This document shows, piece after piece, positions 28,369 to 39,619 of a DNA stretch of 64,000 bases; position 1 is the first letter of the stretch; the number at the start of each line of letters is the position of its first letter. Both the position numbers and the translations under genes were made by a program. The DNA lies in the NCBI GenBank assembly GCA_003427395.1, contig BFEA01000029.1, forward strand, positions 2,431,185 to 2,495,184, read 5' to 3'. The stretch is from Chara braunii (lineage: Eukaryota; Streptophyta; Charophyceae; Charales; Characeae). The notes under the pieces were generated by a model. That model had not been told where the DNA came from, searched no databases, and was given only the letters and a program-made list of their open reading frames with translations.

Positions 28369-29400
28369 TTAGCTTGCGTCAGTTGTTACTATAGATAGCT
28401 TATTCGGATTTGGAAGCTTAAGGACATCATGATTGGTTAGAACATGCTTCAGTTTCCTGAAGGCTGTTTCACAATCATCAGTCAATTCCGAAGGGGTGTC
28501 AAGACATGTTAGATCAGTCAAGGGGCTCAGAATCGAACTGCAGTTCTTAACAAACGGGCGGTAGTACCCCGTTATCCCCAAGAAAGATCTGACCTCAGTA
28601 ACAGTTCGAGGTAGTCAACTCCCAAGGGGTGTCAAGACGTGTTAGATCAGTCAAGGGGCTCGCAATGGAACTGTAGTTCTTAACAAACGGGGGGTAGTAA
28701 CAGTTCGAGGTTGCGGCCAGTGCCTGATACTAGCCACTTTCGCATCCTTGGGCTTGCGTCCCTGTGCGGACACTCCATGACCTAAGTAAAGGATCCTGGT
28801 GCATCCAAACTCGCATTTCTCCAGGTTTACCTTAATTTTGTGTTGCCGCAAGAGGCCTAATACAATGTCTTAAGTGTTTAGGGTGCTCCGTGGTAGACTT
28901 ACTAAAGATAAGTATGTCATCCAAGTACATGACTACAAACTTATCTAAGTAGTCATGAAAGATCTGATTCATAGCGTGCTGGAATGTTCTCGGCGCATTG
29001 CATAGGCCAAAAGGCATTACCACAGACTCGTACATACCGTACCTGGTTTGAAATGCCGTTTTGTGTTGATCCTCGGATCTAATCGCAATCTGATGGTAGC
29101 CAGATTTCAAGTCTATCTTAGAAAAGTACTTTCATCCCTGCACACGATCCAGCTAGTCGTCTATGTGCGGTAGGGGCTCGGCATTCTTCACGGTGATGGC
29201 ATTGAGACCCCTATAATCAATGCGCATCCTTAGAGTGCCTCCCTTCTTTGGCTCAAATAAAACGGGTGATCTGTAGGGAGATCCAGCCCTTCTCTATTAG
29301 CTCCTTCAATTGTTTGCGAAGCTCGTCAAGCTCCGCGGGTGCCATCCTATAGATTCTTCCTTTAGGTGTTCTACTACCAGGGACTATCTCTATTGCGTGG
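28369..29400 (-). pseudogene. Reverse transcriptase of the gypsy element (broken)
   Basis: The minus strand reads IYRMAPAELDELRKQLKELI and [12 protein letters not shown] (29350-29200), then two stops (near DD*LDRVQG*), then LKSGYHQIAIRSED, MPFGLCNAPRTFQHAMN and the catalytic YLDDILIFS (29110-28832), a frameshift, VNLEKCEFG, LYLGHGVSAQG, and the thumb GITGYYRPFVKN (28581). The YLDD is intact. The stretch 28489-28612 is partly duplicated at 28623-28709, breaking the frame again. Confidence 0.85.
28489..28709 (-). repeat. Local tandem duplication inside RT
   Basis: AAGGGGTGTCAAGACRTGTT, GTCAAGGGGCTC and AGTTCTTAACAAACGG occur twice about 130 bases apart. The second copy lacks about 40 bases around the CCCCGTTATCCCCAAG segment. 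Confidence 0.85.
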
Positions 29401-29532
29401 GCTACTTCTCTTCCCACAACTCCTGAGGGCTCCTAAAAAAGGTCCGGATCCTTAGTGATGATGCTTTCTATCTTTGGAGGGGTTTCTACGGCCTTTCCCT
29501 TCTCAGAGACATAGACTGGGTACATTCCCTCC

Positions 29533-29990
29533 TTAGTTATAGAATGATTGGGCAGACAGGCAGCAATAGGATGCCATTATACTAGTAGGGCCAAGATACT
29601 TGGCCAGTCTAACCGTCTGTCCATCCGGTAACTTGTACAGCACCAGTTTTCGATCCCAGTCGAACTGGGGCTTGGTAACTTCGGGGTAGGACATGCCTAG
29701 TACCATATCAAATGGCAGTTCGTCGCTGACAAGAAAGGAGATTTTGTGTTTTACTTCTCCATCCCCGTAGGAGAAGCAACAAACCGCGTTCCTAACATAG
29801 GAGTCCATGGTCATACTCTTGTCGTTGGCTAATGTAGATGAGATAGGTCTACTTAGCTGGTGCACATGGTCCTCGAAGTGCATCCTCTCAATGCAGGAAC
29901 GGCGAATGAGGCTCCACACTTACGCCCATCAACACTAACCTGCACCCAGGAGTGCTTGCCCTTAGGAGCTTTCCTGGCGGCCATCCAACT
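29533..29990 (-). pseudogene. Retropepsin-like protease region
   Basis: FLVSDELPFDMVLGMSYPEV and KPQFDWDRKLVLYKLPDGQ match the C-terminal half of plant gypsy proteases (LPxDxILGMxW...). The expected DTG/DSG loop is not visible; the upstream frame gives KCGASFAVPAL at that place, and stops follow. Confidence 0.6.
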
Positions 29991-30106
29991 CTAACGAGGA
30001 TCCTTACCTGACCACTCAGTTTGGAGAGTTTTAAAGTCTACAGACACGTTTTACGAACATAGCATCATTTGGTCTAGACTTGCCTGTGGGGTGACTTGAG
30101 AGTCGC

Positions 30107-30739
30107 TACCGTCTTCACCCGAAAATACTGCCCGAGGGTTGTATACGAATGTAATGCCCGCTGGGCGTCGTATTCGTGTACAACGCTCGCCGGGCGTCAT
30201 AGTCGTTTACAATGCCTGCCGGGCGGCATATTCGTCTACAACGCCCGGGCGTGATAATCAGTAAATTGGTGCCAACTTCGGTGGGGGCGCAAAATTCCAA
30301 AAAAAAACAAAAATACAAAAATAAAAAAAAAATAAAATTCTGTAAAAAAAATATGTTGTCCAGAATTGCAATGCAACCATCTTTTGGTTGAGGGTCACCA
30401 CATAATTCCTTATAAACTTGGAAATGAAAATTAAAAAATCAAAATTAAAAAAAATCAAATTGAAATATGCCCCTTGGAATTCAAAAGCCCTTTCAACCCC
30501 CTTTAATACCCATGTATATTTGCCTCCCCCCCTTTCAAACCCATGTACACTACCTCTACAAGGCACTCTGCTCATGGAACATTCAAATATAACGCCCGGG
30601 CGGTCCATTTGAATTTTACGCCGGGGCGTTATATTCGACGGGGCGTTCTATTTGAGAAAAAAAGAGTAAAAACGAAAATGTGATATTTCAGGGTAAGTTG
30701 AAAATAACGCCCGGGCGTTATTTTCGGGTGAAGACGGTA
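30107..30739. mobile_element. 633-bp TIR element (MITE) nested in the gypsy element
   Basis: Starts TACCGTCTTCACCCG and ends with its complement (CGGGTGAAGACGGTA), flanked GC|TA...TA|GC: a TA target duplication in the spacer between gag and pol. The inside is AT-rich, with repeated GC palindromes (CGCCCGGGCG at least three times, plus variants GCCGGGCG). No transposase. Same family as 6766-6950 and 24770-25110. Confidence 0.85.
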
Positions 30740-30809
30740 GCTCTGGCCAACTTCTGAGGTGGCGAGGGTTCATCCTTCACTTCAGGCTGAGTAGAAGCAG
30801 CTAGAACTT

Positions 30810-31250
30810 CTACCGTCCTGATGTGTTTCCCTGCGATCCGCTCGCACTTTGGGACGAAGATTCGCCCGCACCTCCCTTAGGTGGAATCTTCTGAGAGACC
30901 TTGTTTTGGCACCGCGTGTACGTGTGGCCGTACTCGCCACAATTTATGCAAGCGCCCCGTTTGTGCCGGTCCATCCACATATCCTTATCAAGACCGACCT
31001 TTACCCAGGTGGGACCTGAGGTTTGGGTCTGCATCTTGCCCTGACTCCCCTTCTGACCGCCCTTACCACGGTCAGCCAGCTTAGACTTGACATTTATGGC
31101 AACTGTACCTCCCTCTAGGACCTCCTCGCTGTCATACGATTTGTCTTCGCCTAGAAGATCGAAGTCGTCGGTCACCTCTATCTGATTACCGTCTGTATCT
31201 ACGAACAGTAGGCGTTCTTCTTCCAATCCTGGGGGATTTTCTTTCTTCAA
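30810..31250 (-). pseudogene. Gag C-terminal region with zinc knuckle
   Basis: Contains GACINCGEYGHTYTRCQNK, a CX2CX4HX4C knuckle, preceded by an acidic stretch (DGNQIEVTDDFDLLGEDK) and followed by a Ser/Gly-rich tail. It continues from the frame at 31247 by a slight overlap, pointing to a frameshift between gag halves. Confidence 0.8.
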
Positions 31251-31879
31251 TCATCTACAGGTTCTGACTGCGTGGTCCCCAGCTTAGCCTCTATATTAAA
31301 GGCCTTTTTTTTGCTGAAGGATGGGAAATCGTGCAGTTTGGTGCTTGCCTCTGTGGCCAGCATCTGCCTAACAGGCTGAGGTAGGCAGTGCAGGTATGCC
31401 GTCAAGAGGACTTGTGGGTTGTACTCAACCCCAGGGACCACAATTAGGTTCTCTATGACAGTGGTAATATCGCGCACAGACTTACACTTCCTAGTATCTA
31501 ACTTGCTACGTGCATCTGTAGCCTGCTGCGCCTGCTGCGGGTTATGCCACTGCTGCTCCACCAAGTCCAGAAACTCCAGAAGGCTGTGTGCGCAGCACCA
31601 GCCCTCATAATCCTTGTGGTAACCTTGCTGCTGGACAATGCCATCCAGCCACCTAGCCGCCGACCCTTCCAGGTATGACGCTGCAACCATCATGTCCTGG
31701 TCCTGGCGCGTGTCCTTGGCCCTAATGTGTGCTGGCAGCGTCCTAAGCCGAGTATTCAAATCTTTGTCCTTTCCTTTGTCTCCGGAAAAAGGCTTGGGCA
31801 GTGCTATCGATACTTTAGGAGTCCACCTAACCTGTTGCCCCAAGGTCTGTGCCTGAGCAGCAAGCACTGTCTGACACAC
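31247..31879 (-). pseudogene. Gag capsid-like region
   Basis: PKPFSGDKGKDKDLNTRLRT, MMVAASYLEGSAARWLDGIV, LLEFLDLVEQQWHNPQQAQQ and the terminal PQVLLTAYLHCLPQPVR follow the Retrotrans_gag pattern of plant Ty3/gypsy elements. It ends in a basic/hydrophobic FSKKKAFNIEAKL segment. 210 residues are open from the nearest Met; the N-terminus is probably upstream. Confidence 0.8.
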
Positions 31880-32679
31880 TTTAAGAAACCTGATACACTT
31901 TGTTTATCATCGTGTGCGGCGAGCCCTACATCTGACAGAACTGGCTGATCTAGAGGCAATTTAAGGACAGCCCCCGAAGTCCTCAGGAATTCTTTTACGT
32001 CGCAGACAGGACGGCGATCGCACCCAGATGTCAGATACCGCCAGAGGTTTTTTTATAGACGGTCTGGTGCCCGTCTCTGTTTGCCCACAACCCCCTCTAC
32101 GTGCGGCAAGAGTCTGAAAAGACAATGCAGCAAAGCCTGCGTGCTCTACTACCATTGGGTTGGCATGGTGACTGTGACCCAGTGTGCTTCGTCCAGTGCC
32201 CGTCAGAGGCAACACCCTCTCCCACCAGATGCTTCAACAAGAAGAATGTCGACATTCAAGGTTGCGCGCTCACGACCCCTGCCAAGAGAGGACACTTAAG
32301 ACTGACTCTCAATCTCACGGTAAGAAGAGATGAAGATGGGAAGATAAGGTAACTGGCAATGTACCTGATAATTGCTGCCCCCAACCACAGATTTCTCACC
32401 AGTTGTTCTGACGTGCATGTGATGACCGGTCAGTAGCCTCAGCACCACCAAAACAGAATGCAGTGCCACCTCAGCAATAATGCCACACCAGCGTACTCTC
32501 ATTATTCCACAAGTGTCCCTACACCCATCTAGTCGCGTGCGGCGACCAGTAGCCTTCCAGCGGCTTCCCCTCTACCCAGGGACTGCTTTTTCACAAGCCC
32601 CAGAAGCGTTCACACCACAATGATCATGGCAGCCAATGTCGCCGTCCTAAAGTGCCACGTCAGCGAATGTACAGTACCA

Positions 32680-32691
32680 GCTCCGATACCA
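32680..32691 (-). other. Primer-binding site of the gypsy element
   Basis: The minus strand reads TGGTATCGGAGC, one base off the standard initiator-Met site TGGTATCAGAGC, three bases inside the 5' LTR. Confidence 0.8.
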
Positions 32692-32694
32692 AAT

Positions 32695-33638
32695 TGCAAG
32701 GACAATGATTGAAAGCGAGAAGCAGAAGTCCAAATTGCAATCACACACGAAAATAGCCAAGAGTCTGATAAAGAACCAGTGAGCAGAAATGCACTTGAAA
32801 TCACCAATGTACAGTACAACGATGAACAGTATCGACAATGTAGCCCTTTTTTATCATCAGCAACACGTCAGAGTTATACTCCCATCCGGTGCACAGCGCC
32901 CAGCCTACTCCTAGCTCATCTACTCTTAGCCTATCTACGTTGACGACAACCAGCCAAGTCAGCACTGAAGTCGGAGCACATGAAGAATGTTGCCCAAATG
33001 CAGACCTCCACATGACTCCCAGTGACCTCACTCTTTCCCTCTCACTCTCTTCTTCATCCCTCAACTTCCCACAGCGCACTACCGCCGAAGGTCCACCATA
33101 TCCACCACCATCAGTGTTGGGCAGAACACCTGGCTATGGTGCCTGCCTCCACTCTCACCCAGCAGCCACCACAGCAACCGCTCTTCCAGCGCTACCGCAC
33201 GCGTGCACGAGCGCTAGCCAGGCAGTGTGTGGCACAGCAGTGTGGCCGCATTGAATGCCAGCCGCCCGAATGCCCTCGAGTCAGCCCTGCCTTGCCTATG
33301 TGGTGCTGTGTGCGACCTAGACCGGTCCCAGTCGGGGTCATTGCGTGCGGCCCACGTATCCAGCATGCAGGCCCAGTTTCAAGCTGCTTCCAAGGCCTGG
33401 TATGGACAGTTAGGTTAAGTCGACTGTGTGCGTTTGGACGTCAAGCTCACACGGACCCAGCATTACGTGCTCAACGAACTGGCGTCAACTGGTGTCTGGT
33501 AACTGTCTGGTGCCCCCAATATTCTCAGAGAAATCTTGTTGTGGCCAAAAATGGAAATTGACAGGCTCGCCTTCACTTAGGGAGGCCTGGAGCTGTCTTT
33601 GGGGTCCTGGTTTTGCTGTGCGGCGGCTGAACCTCGCA
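32695..33638 (-). repeat. 5' LTR of the gypsy element
   Basis: Colinear with 25135-26056. The minus strand starts TGCGAGGTTCAGC and ends GTCCTTGCA. The plus-strand right edge is followed by TATAT, matching the left target copy. Confidence 0.9.
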
Positions 33639-33643
33639 TATAT

Positions 33644-34320
33644 TGCAAAAAAACAATCAATTCGAGGCTGGGGACCTCACAATTCAACCCGGAGTTACCC
33701 CTGCAGCATTAGCCAGTTTCGCTTATGAAATCCACCAATTAGTAATTCGTATGCTGCTAGAAAATCAATTTGAATTCACTGTGGTCTGCAAAGTCATTCT
33801 CTTTTTACACTGCAGGCAACTACCAGAGAGTACTCTCCTTCATTTACTGTCTCTAAGCGCTCTCTACTGCTAATAGCTAGCAGGCCTAAGTTGGCCCCTG
33901 GGACTAGCTCGGCCCAGTGGACGCTGTCCTCCTATCTTGGCACTCTCCGACTCGGCCCGCTGTGGCCCTGCAGAATCTAGTGCCCTGTCTCTCAGTTTCC
34001 GCTTTAACTATCTACAAGCCATTGCGTGATTAGCAACTTCCCTTCCGGTGTGATGGTTGCCAGTCGTTTTTCTGTGTGCCCACGTCTTCGGGAACCACTT
34101 CAGCTGTCCCTGCTGCCACGTCCCATGCGCATTTTCCTCCGCCAGTCAGCTCTAATTGCCAGCTTTAGACCCTGCTCTATTAGTACCTTTGCCGCGTGGG
34201 AAAATAGCGGGCCTCGGTTGGTCCTCGGAATTTTTCGGAGGCTGAAACGAAGTGACGACCACCGATCAGATTTATCAATGGCAGTCGTCGTCGGGCCCGA
34301 CCTCTGAATCTTTAGGAGTT
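33644..34320 (-). mobile_element. LINE tail (ORF2 C-terminus and 3' UTR)
   Basis: The minus strand near 34310-34020 encodes SLRKIPRTNRGP, IEQGLKLAIRADWRRK and LATITPEGKLLITQWL, homologous to the end of the LINE at 3329-4458 ([25 protein letters not shown]). The 3' UTR segment 33663-33728 (GAGGCTGGGGACCTCACAAT...) matches 3376-3436. The gypsy element inserted next to or into its end. Confidence 0.75.
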
Positions 34321-34380
34321 TGGGAAAACTGCCACTTTTCCCTATTTTCCCAACACTGGCGGAGGTACTAGTGGTTTAAC

Positions 34381-34450
34381 ACAAGAGCTCCATTCTATTC
34401 GTGGGGAGCAGCAAGTGTTGGGAAACGGGCCCAACGTCCCTTATTCATCT
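34381..34450 (-). mobile_element. SINE-like family H, core copy
   Basis: Plus strand CTATTCGTGGGGAGCAGCA then GGGCCCAACGTCCC, matching cores at 55641-55687 (opposite strand), 57539-57576, 61866-61910 and 62203-62240. No hairpin block is retained. Confidence 0.6.
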
Positions 34451-34712
34451 CCGATGGGGCGGGGGTCCCCACAGTCTACCCGGATAGGAACCATCAAGGA
34501 TATTCAGAGGTAATAACTAAAACTGAGATCACGGCTAAAGTTGGTGACACATTGAGTAATGGAGCATATCGTAAAGTAGAGAGAGAAGTTATAGAGCTCC
34601 TTCCCTACATCAGGCCCTCTCTGCACAAAGGTGGCTGCCTAGTGGAACTTTATGAACAAGGCCTGATGGGGGGATGATCCCACAGTATATCTGAGTAGGT
34701 TCCTTACCTGAT

Positions 34713-36224
34713 TCAGAGATAGTCGCCCATTGGAAGGAAGAGAACCATTTTTTTCCGAAATGCACTCCTAGCCAAGTCTGTAGAAGTAGAGTTGTTCCTA
34801 ATTCTTGTCCAGACTGTCATTTTGTCTATGCGCATTGCCTGTTCATATTGGGCATGCAGAGAGGGAAGTGGGATTCTTGTATTGAGAAACCTCCTGTCCT
34901 TCCTGGCAATCCATATTTGCCAAAAGGCCTTGGCTCTGAAGAACTGAGAAATTTTTCCGTCCCGCTGTTCTTGTAGACCTGGTTTCACTCCACCTGTGAA
35001 TACCATGCTTTCGCTCCAAAAGTCTGTTACATTATAGGCTTGGGACCACCATCCAGCAAAGATGCAACCAGTCTCCTAGACTTTGGTGGGGGCAGATGTC
35101 ACAAACAACATTGACATTCATCCCTGTCTCTGAGCGCCATAGAGCGGTAGGAGTACAATAATGTAACTGTAACCACTGTAATCCTCCTATTTTGGTTTCT
35201 ATTGAAGAGAGAAGAATGCTAATTAAAAAAAGAAGCCACTTAGATGACATAGGGTAGAGTTTGAGTGTAGAAGATTTTTGTTGCCATTTATTCTGCTCTG
35301 ATCTCGATGTCTGAGAGAGGTCTTTTCTGGAACCTGGCCCTGTTTCGGTCCACCCAGATCGTCTCACACAGAATTCACCTGACCACATGCGCCACGTACT
35401 TCCATCCTTCTTTGGCCTTGTCCCCCAGTGGGAGGAATCGCGACAGGACCCAGTGCTCTTCCCAGTCTACATCTGTTCGGCCCATCGTCTCACAGTGTTG
35501 TTTCCACCACTTCCAGATTCTCTTGGACGCAGGACATTTCCACCAGAGGTGCCTGGTCGATTCAAACGGCCTGTTGCACCGTCCACACCTCAGTTCCACT
35601 TCCAATCCTCTGCTAACCAGCCATACCGCTGACGGAGTCACCAGTAGCGATATTTGCCACATAATACTAACTTGTTTTCCATTGGGCCCAGAGCTGGTTA
35701 AAGTATTCCTCTGAATTCTGGATGCCGTCTCCCAGCATCACTTCCTGCCTGCTGGCTGCTATGGCTGCCGGGGCTTTCCTGTGTGCACCTGCCAGCTCAT
35801 ACCCTGTCCTCACCTTGTATTCACACAAGTTGACGCATGGCTGGTTTGCTCTTCCTCTTTTCAGCACCAGGCCGTAGGGTCTATCTTCAGTTCCCTCAGT
35901 GGAATTATTGCTATCCATGACAGAGTCCTGACCCTCCTTGTTACCTCCGTTCCTTCGACCACCCGTGTCTGTGGCGGGTTGTTCCAAACCAGGATTGTTT
36001 CCTCCCCCAACTTTGTTAAGTTGTTCAATCTCCTTTCCATTTTCCACCACTCCACTCTTCTTAACCCACTTGGTTGTATCTCCATTACTTTCCATACCAC
36101 CCCTGGTTCTTCCTTCTGCTGGTCCACGTACCGGGTGCCGGGTGGGTCCACTTCTTTTCCATTCCTGGGGGATGGCGTGGATGATGGTCGCCCAGTTTTC
36201 TTCTGCCCTGTGCAGCCCCCTCAA
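34713..36224 (-). mobile_element. Two nested LINE ORF2 C-terminal fragments
   Basis: 36224-35667 (residues ending AGAHRKAPAAIAASRQEV) and 35662-35375 (LRCGRCNRPFESTRHLWWKC, WKYVAHVVR) form one LINE with a zf-RVT motif, continuing as ETIWVDRNRARFQ. A second family follows: CDICPH..., then QFFRAKAFWQIWIARKDRRF (35006-34713). Stops and frame changes throughout. Confidence 0.7.
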
Positions 36225-36650
36225 AATTTTTATTTTACTTATTTTATTATTATTAATATTTTTTAAAACCCAGGTTGTTGTAGATGTGGGATACTTGACC
36301 GATGGCTGTCACCCACAGTACTCGGCCACTCATTGTCCCTCTGAAGACCCCACCCACCCTTCCTCTCATCTTTTTGCCCTGCTGGACCCCCACCCCCCCT
36401 GTCCTACCCTAGTGTTAACCACCGGGGACCATCACCCATCACCATCTTGGCGGGGTGACCTGACGATACAGCGGTTGCAGGCACCCGGGCTAAGCAGAGA
36501 CACCTACCCCCCTGCTCAGCCCTGGTTGAAGCAGACGCCGTTCAAGCCTGATTGCACGGGGACTTCGGGAGCCAGGTATGAACATGCTACTACAGGTCTT
36601 CATGAGGGTGCACAGTGGCTCCCATCTAGCACACTTGTGTGGTGATGACA
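36225..36650. other. Nothing recognised
   Basis: AT-rich start (36225-36265) then CCACCC-rich unique DNA with no family motif. Confidence 0.4.
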
Positions 36651-37469
36651 GAGAGCTGGGAATCCTCTGTTCCCTTGTGTGTCCCTGGAGCCCGTTCCGG
36701 CCCCACGGTAAGGTGCAGTATCTGCTGACACCCCCGACATCCCGTACCAAGGAACTGCTATGCCAGCCTCAACCCTACGCTACGTACTAGGAGGATAGAC
36801 AACCCTGAGTCTTGAGTTATGATTTTGAATCTCTTATGTTGTATTACTACAATGTTCTATTGTGTTGATGGTAGAGAGAGCTGGGGATCCTCCATTCCCT
36901 CGTATATCCCTGGAGCCACGACCCCGCGGTAAGGTGCAGTATCTCCTGAGGACCCTGACGTCCCGTACTAAGGAACTGCTATGCCGACCTCAACCCTATG
37001 CTACGTACTAGGAGGATAGCCAACCCTGAGTCATGTGTGTATTACTACAGTGTTCTATTGTGTTGATGGTGGAGAGAGCTGGGGATCCTCCGTTCCCTTG
37101 TATAAACCTGGAGCCCGTTCCGACCCCTCAGTAAGGTGCAGTATTTCCTTACACCCCCGACATCCCGTACCAAGGCACTGCTATGCCAACCTCAACCCTA
37201 AGCTACATACTAGGAGGATAGCCAACCCTAAGTTGTGAATCATGGACTGTATCATGGACTGTGTATATTGACCCTGGAGAATCTATTAACCGTGTGTTGT
37301 ATGGTAATCTGTAAGAGCTGGCAATCCTCTGTTCCCACGTATGTCCCTGGAGCCCGTTCCGGCCCCGCGGTAAAGTGCAGTATTTTCCTGACACCCCCGA
37401 CATCCCGTACTAAGGAACTGCTATAACAGCCTCAACCCTTGACTACGTACTAGGGGAATGACCAGAATC
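36651..37469 (+). repeat. Four-copy tandem repeat of about 200-235 bp
   Basis: Units start near 36651, 36876, 37074 and 37311. Each has GAGAGCTGG, CCCTGGAGCC, AAGGTGCAGTAT, CCCCCGACATCCCGTAC and ACGTACTAGGAGGATAG, with spacers ATTACTACAATGTTCTATTG between. Confidence 0.85.
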
Positions 37470-37599
37470 TGGTATTGTACACAGGACCTCACGTGAATCA
37501 TGCAAATGACCTAACCTATTGGCCTAAGCTATGAAATGGTCTGTAGCTTTGCTCTGCTGGGCTCGAGTAGACCAGACTGTACAAACCACCCAGCAGTCT

Positions 37600-37863
37600 C
37601 GTGACGACACCATAGACCAAGAACATCAGGATACCACGCCATCGCCCAGTCCCAACATACAACAACCATGAGCTACCCCTTGGGTGGTGCGCAGGCAGTG
37701 TTTGTAATAGCTTACCTGCGTCATCCCAAGGGGTGTGTCCAGCCGTGGGTCACTCTAACGCCCTGCGGGTGTCCATGCGCAAGGTTGCGAGGTTTTGAAC
37801 CCACAACCTTATACCACAATGCGCATTTCGAACCGGTGCTCTAACCACTGAGCAGTGAGGACC
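37600..37863 (-). mobile_element. tRNA-derived SINE (second family)
   Basis: The minus strand begins CTGCTCAGTGGTTAGAGCAC (A-box) and carries GTGGGTTCAAAACC (B-box, 37791-37804) about 35 bases later, then a GC-rich body (GGACACCCGCAGGG, CACACCCCTTGGGATGAC). A tRNA-like head with a foreign tail is a SINE layout. The body does not match the copy at 22930. Confidence 0.65.
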
Positions 37864-38710
37864 AAAGGTCCCTGATTCTCACTACTCCCCTGCGTGTCCA
37901 GGCCTGCCCAAAGGTGGCTGTTGCACCGTCTGCTGCAAACGTTCTACCTCCTCCACGTTGAATCTTAGTTATGGAACAAGACTTGGGCAAGTACATCCTA
38001 TTTTGTATGCAGCTGCTGCACGGGCACTGGGGGACATTTCCTCCATGCCTTTCGTACTGCATTTCAGAATGTAGATTTCAGTCTTCTTTTGCTGAAGGAG
38101 TCCATCAGGAAGCATGCCCATACGTCTTTGGGCCGACTCAGTTGCCATTCTGTCATCAAAAGCGGTTCCGCAAGATGGATCCAGTGTTCTAAGTCTTCAG
38201 TAGCGCATTTTACATTCTTTCGTGATGACAAAGTTACTATGAATCAAATTATTGTATTTTTCACGTAATGCAAGATATACTTATGGTCCTTATGGTCCTG
38301 GCTCCTTTTCCATTCTGGGGGGCATCAGTCCGGTTCCTATTCCCCCGGCAAGTCAAGAATGAATACATCAATATACACGCTCACGCTTCCTTCCGTATGG
38401 CCAAAGGACCCGTGACCAGCATTGATTACTCCTTGAAGGAGGATTGACTGTCAGCTTGCCTGTCCCTTAGTTCCGTCTCAGATTCTATATTGAAAACTGC
38501 CAGGTACTGCAATTAAGGCAAGCAGAAGGGAGATAAGCTGCTGATTGGATCCTGGTCCGCCTCTTATGCCTCTGGAGTCCCCCATTGGTACATTCTGCAG
38601 CTCACTGAGTGTTTCCCCCGACAGCAGACAGCTGCTTGGTGAGTGGTTCCCAGGGGGTCTCGCGTATCCCTGTGATCTTGTTGTTCCTTATGGAAGGAGC
38701 CCCTCGTTCC
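37864..38710. other. Nothing recognised
   Basis: Unique-looking DNA with only short open frames. No intron-exon pattern or family motif could be supported. Confidence 0.4.
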
Positions 38711-39553
38711 TTAGGGGGTAGCTGAATTGTGCCAATCTTTCCATCTGATTTGTAGGCCGTGAATGTCCGCCATCTTTCCCTGGACCAGCCACACCCTCCT
38801 GAACTTAACTATCATTTCCCGTTGTTTGTCCGGGTCCTGCTGAATTTGAAGCTTGACCTTCTCCCATTGGCAGCGGATGTCAGTCTCCATGAGGATTTTC
38901 GCTGATGCCCGTACTTGTTCCGACGCCATGCTGGAGTTGTCAATGGTTCAACTGCACCTCTCCTTCCATATGACCCACAATGTCACCTTTCTGATTATCC
39001 TGAACCAGATGCGCTCCGACTTGTTGAATTGGGAGGGGAGGTTAGTCCATAGGAGTAGCTGGATGGGGTGTTCAGGTAAGGGAGAAGGAAATAGGTGGTC
39101 CCAGAGAGCTGCGGCTCTCGCCCATATGTCAGTAGCAAAGCTGCAAGTTATGAGTCAGTGTAGCATGTCCTCTTGTTCATTACTAGTGCATATGGCGCGT
39201 TGTTTTGAACTGTTAGGGTCATTGTTTCACCTGCGGACGTGTAACCATGTGTTCACTAGGATGACATTGTAGGTGATCAACCATTCAAGACTTCTGATTT
39301 GGGGAATTGTAGGTGATCAACCATTGAAGAATGGGCGAATTGATTTGTATTTCCTGCAGGGGAATTTGGGGATTGGTTCCATTCTCTGACCTAGCAATTT
39401 GGTCCATCTTTCCTTCATAACCGGCTCCGGGTCCTTCGTTTTTAGGAGCATCCTATATCCCATTTTGATTGTGTATTGCGTTATCGAGATGGGTGTGGGT
39501 CGAATTCTAGGTTCTGGATTGGTGTTTCGGCTTGGAATATTGTTTTTGGCCAC
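38711..39553 (-). mobile_element. LINE ORF2 C-terminal fragment
   Basis: Minus strand, with stops: AICTSNEQEDMLH (zf-RVT Cys/His spacing), FATDIWARAAALWDHL, FNKSERIWFRIIRKV, then a basic tail (QVRASAKILMETDIRCQWEK). Upstream, 39553-39317 is a short charged frame of the same strand. A 20-base segment (TGTAGGTGATCAACCATT) is repeated at 39269 and 39309. Confidence 0.6.
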
Positions 39554-39619
39554 GTACCCAAAACTCTTATTTTTCGAAGTGTGTATGAATTGAGGGTTGT
39601 TTTTTGTGGGTCAACGTTG

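Larger units (their letters stand above)
25135..33638 (-). mobile_element. Ty3/gypsy chromovirus-like LTR retrotransposon, decayed
   Basis: Two LTRs (25135-26056, 922 bp; 32695-33638, 944 bp) flank an internal region read on the minus strand: PBS, gag with knuckle, protease, RT, RNase H, integrase, chromodomain-like tail, PPT. Short target duplication TATA(T) at 25131-25135 and 33639-33643. LTRs differ by many substitutions and indels, so the insertion is old. Coding regions carry stops, frameshifts, an integrase deletion, local duplications and a nested MITE. Confidence 0.9.

Noticed and set aside
33880-34320. Plus-strand frame 34026-34307 as a gene
   Set aside because: The minus strand of the same stretch encodes a recognisable LINE C-terminus; the plus frame is its shadow.
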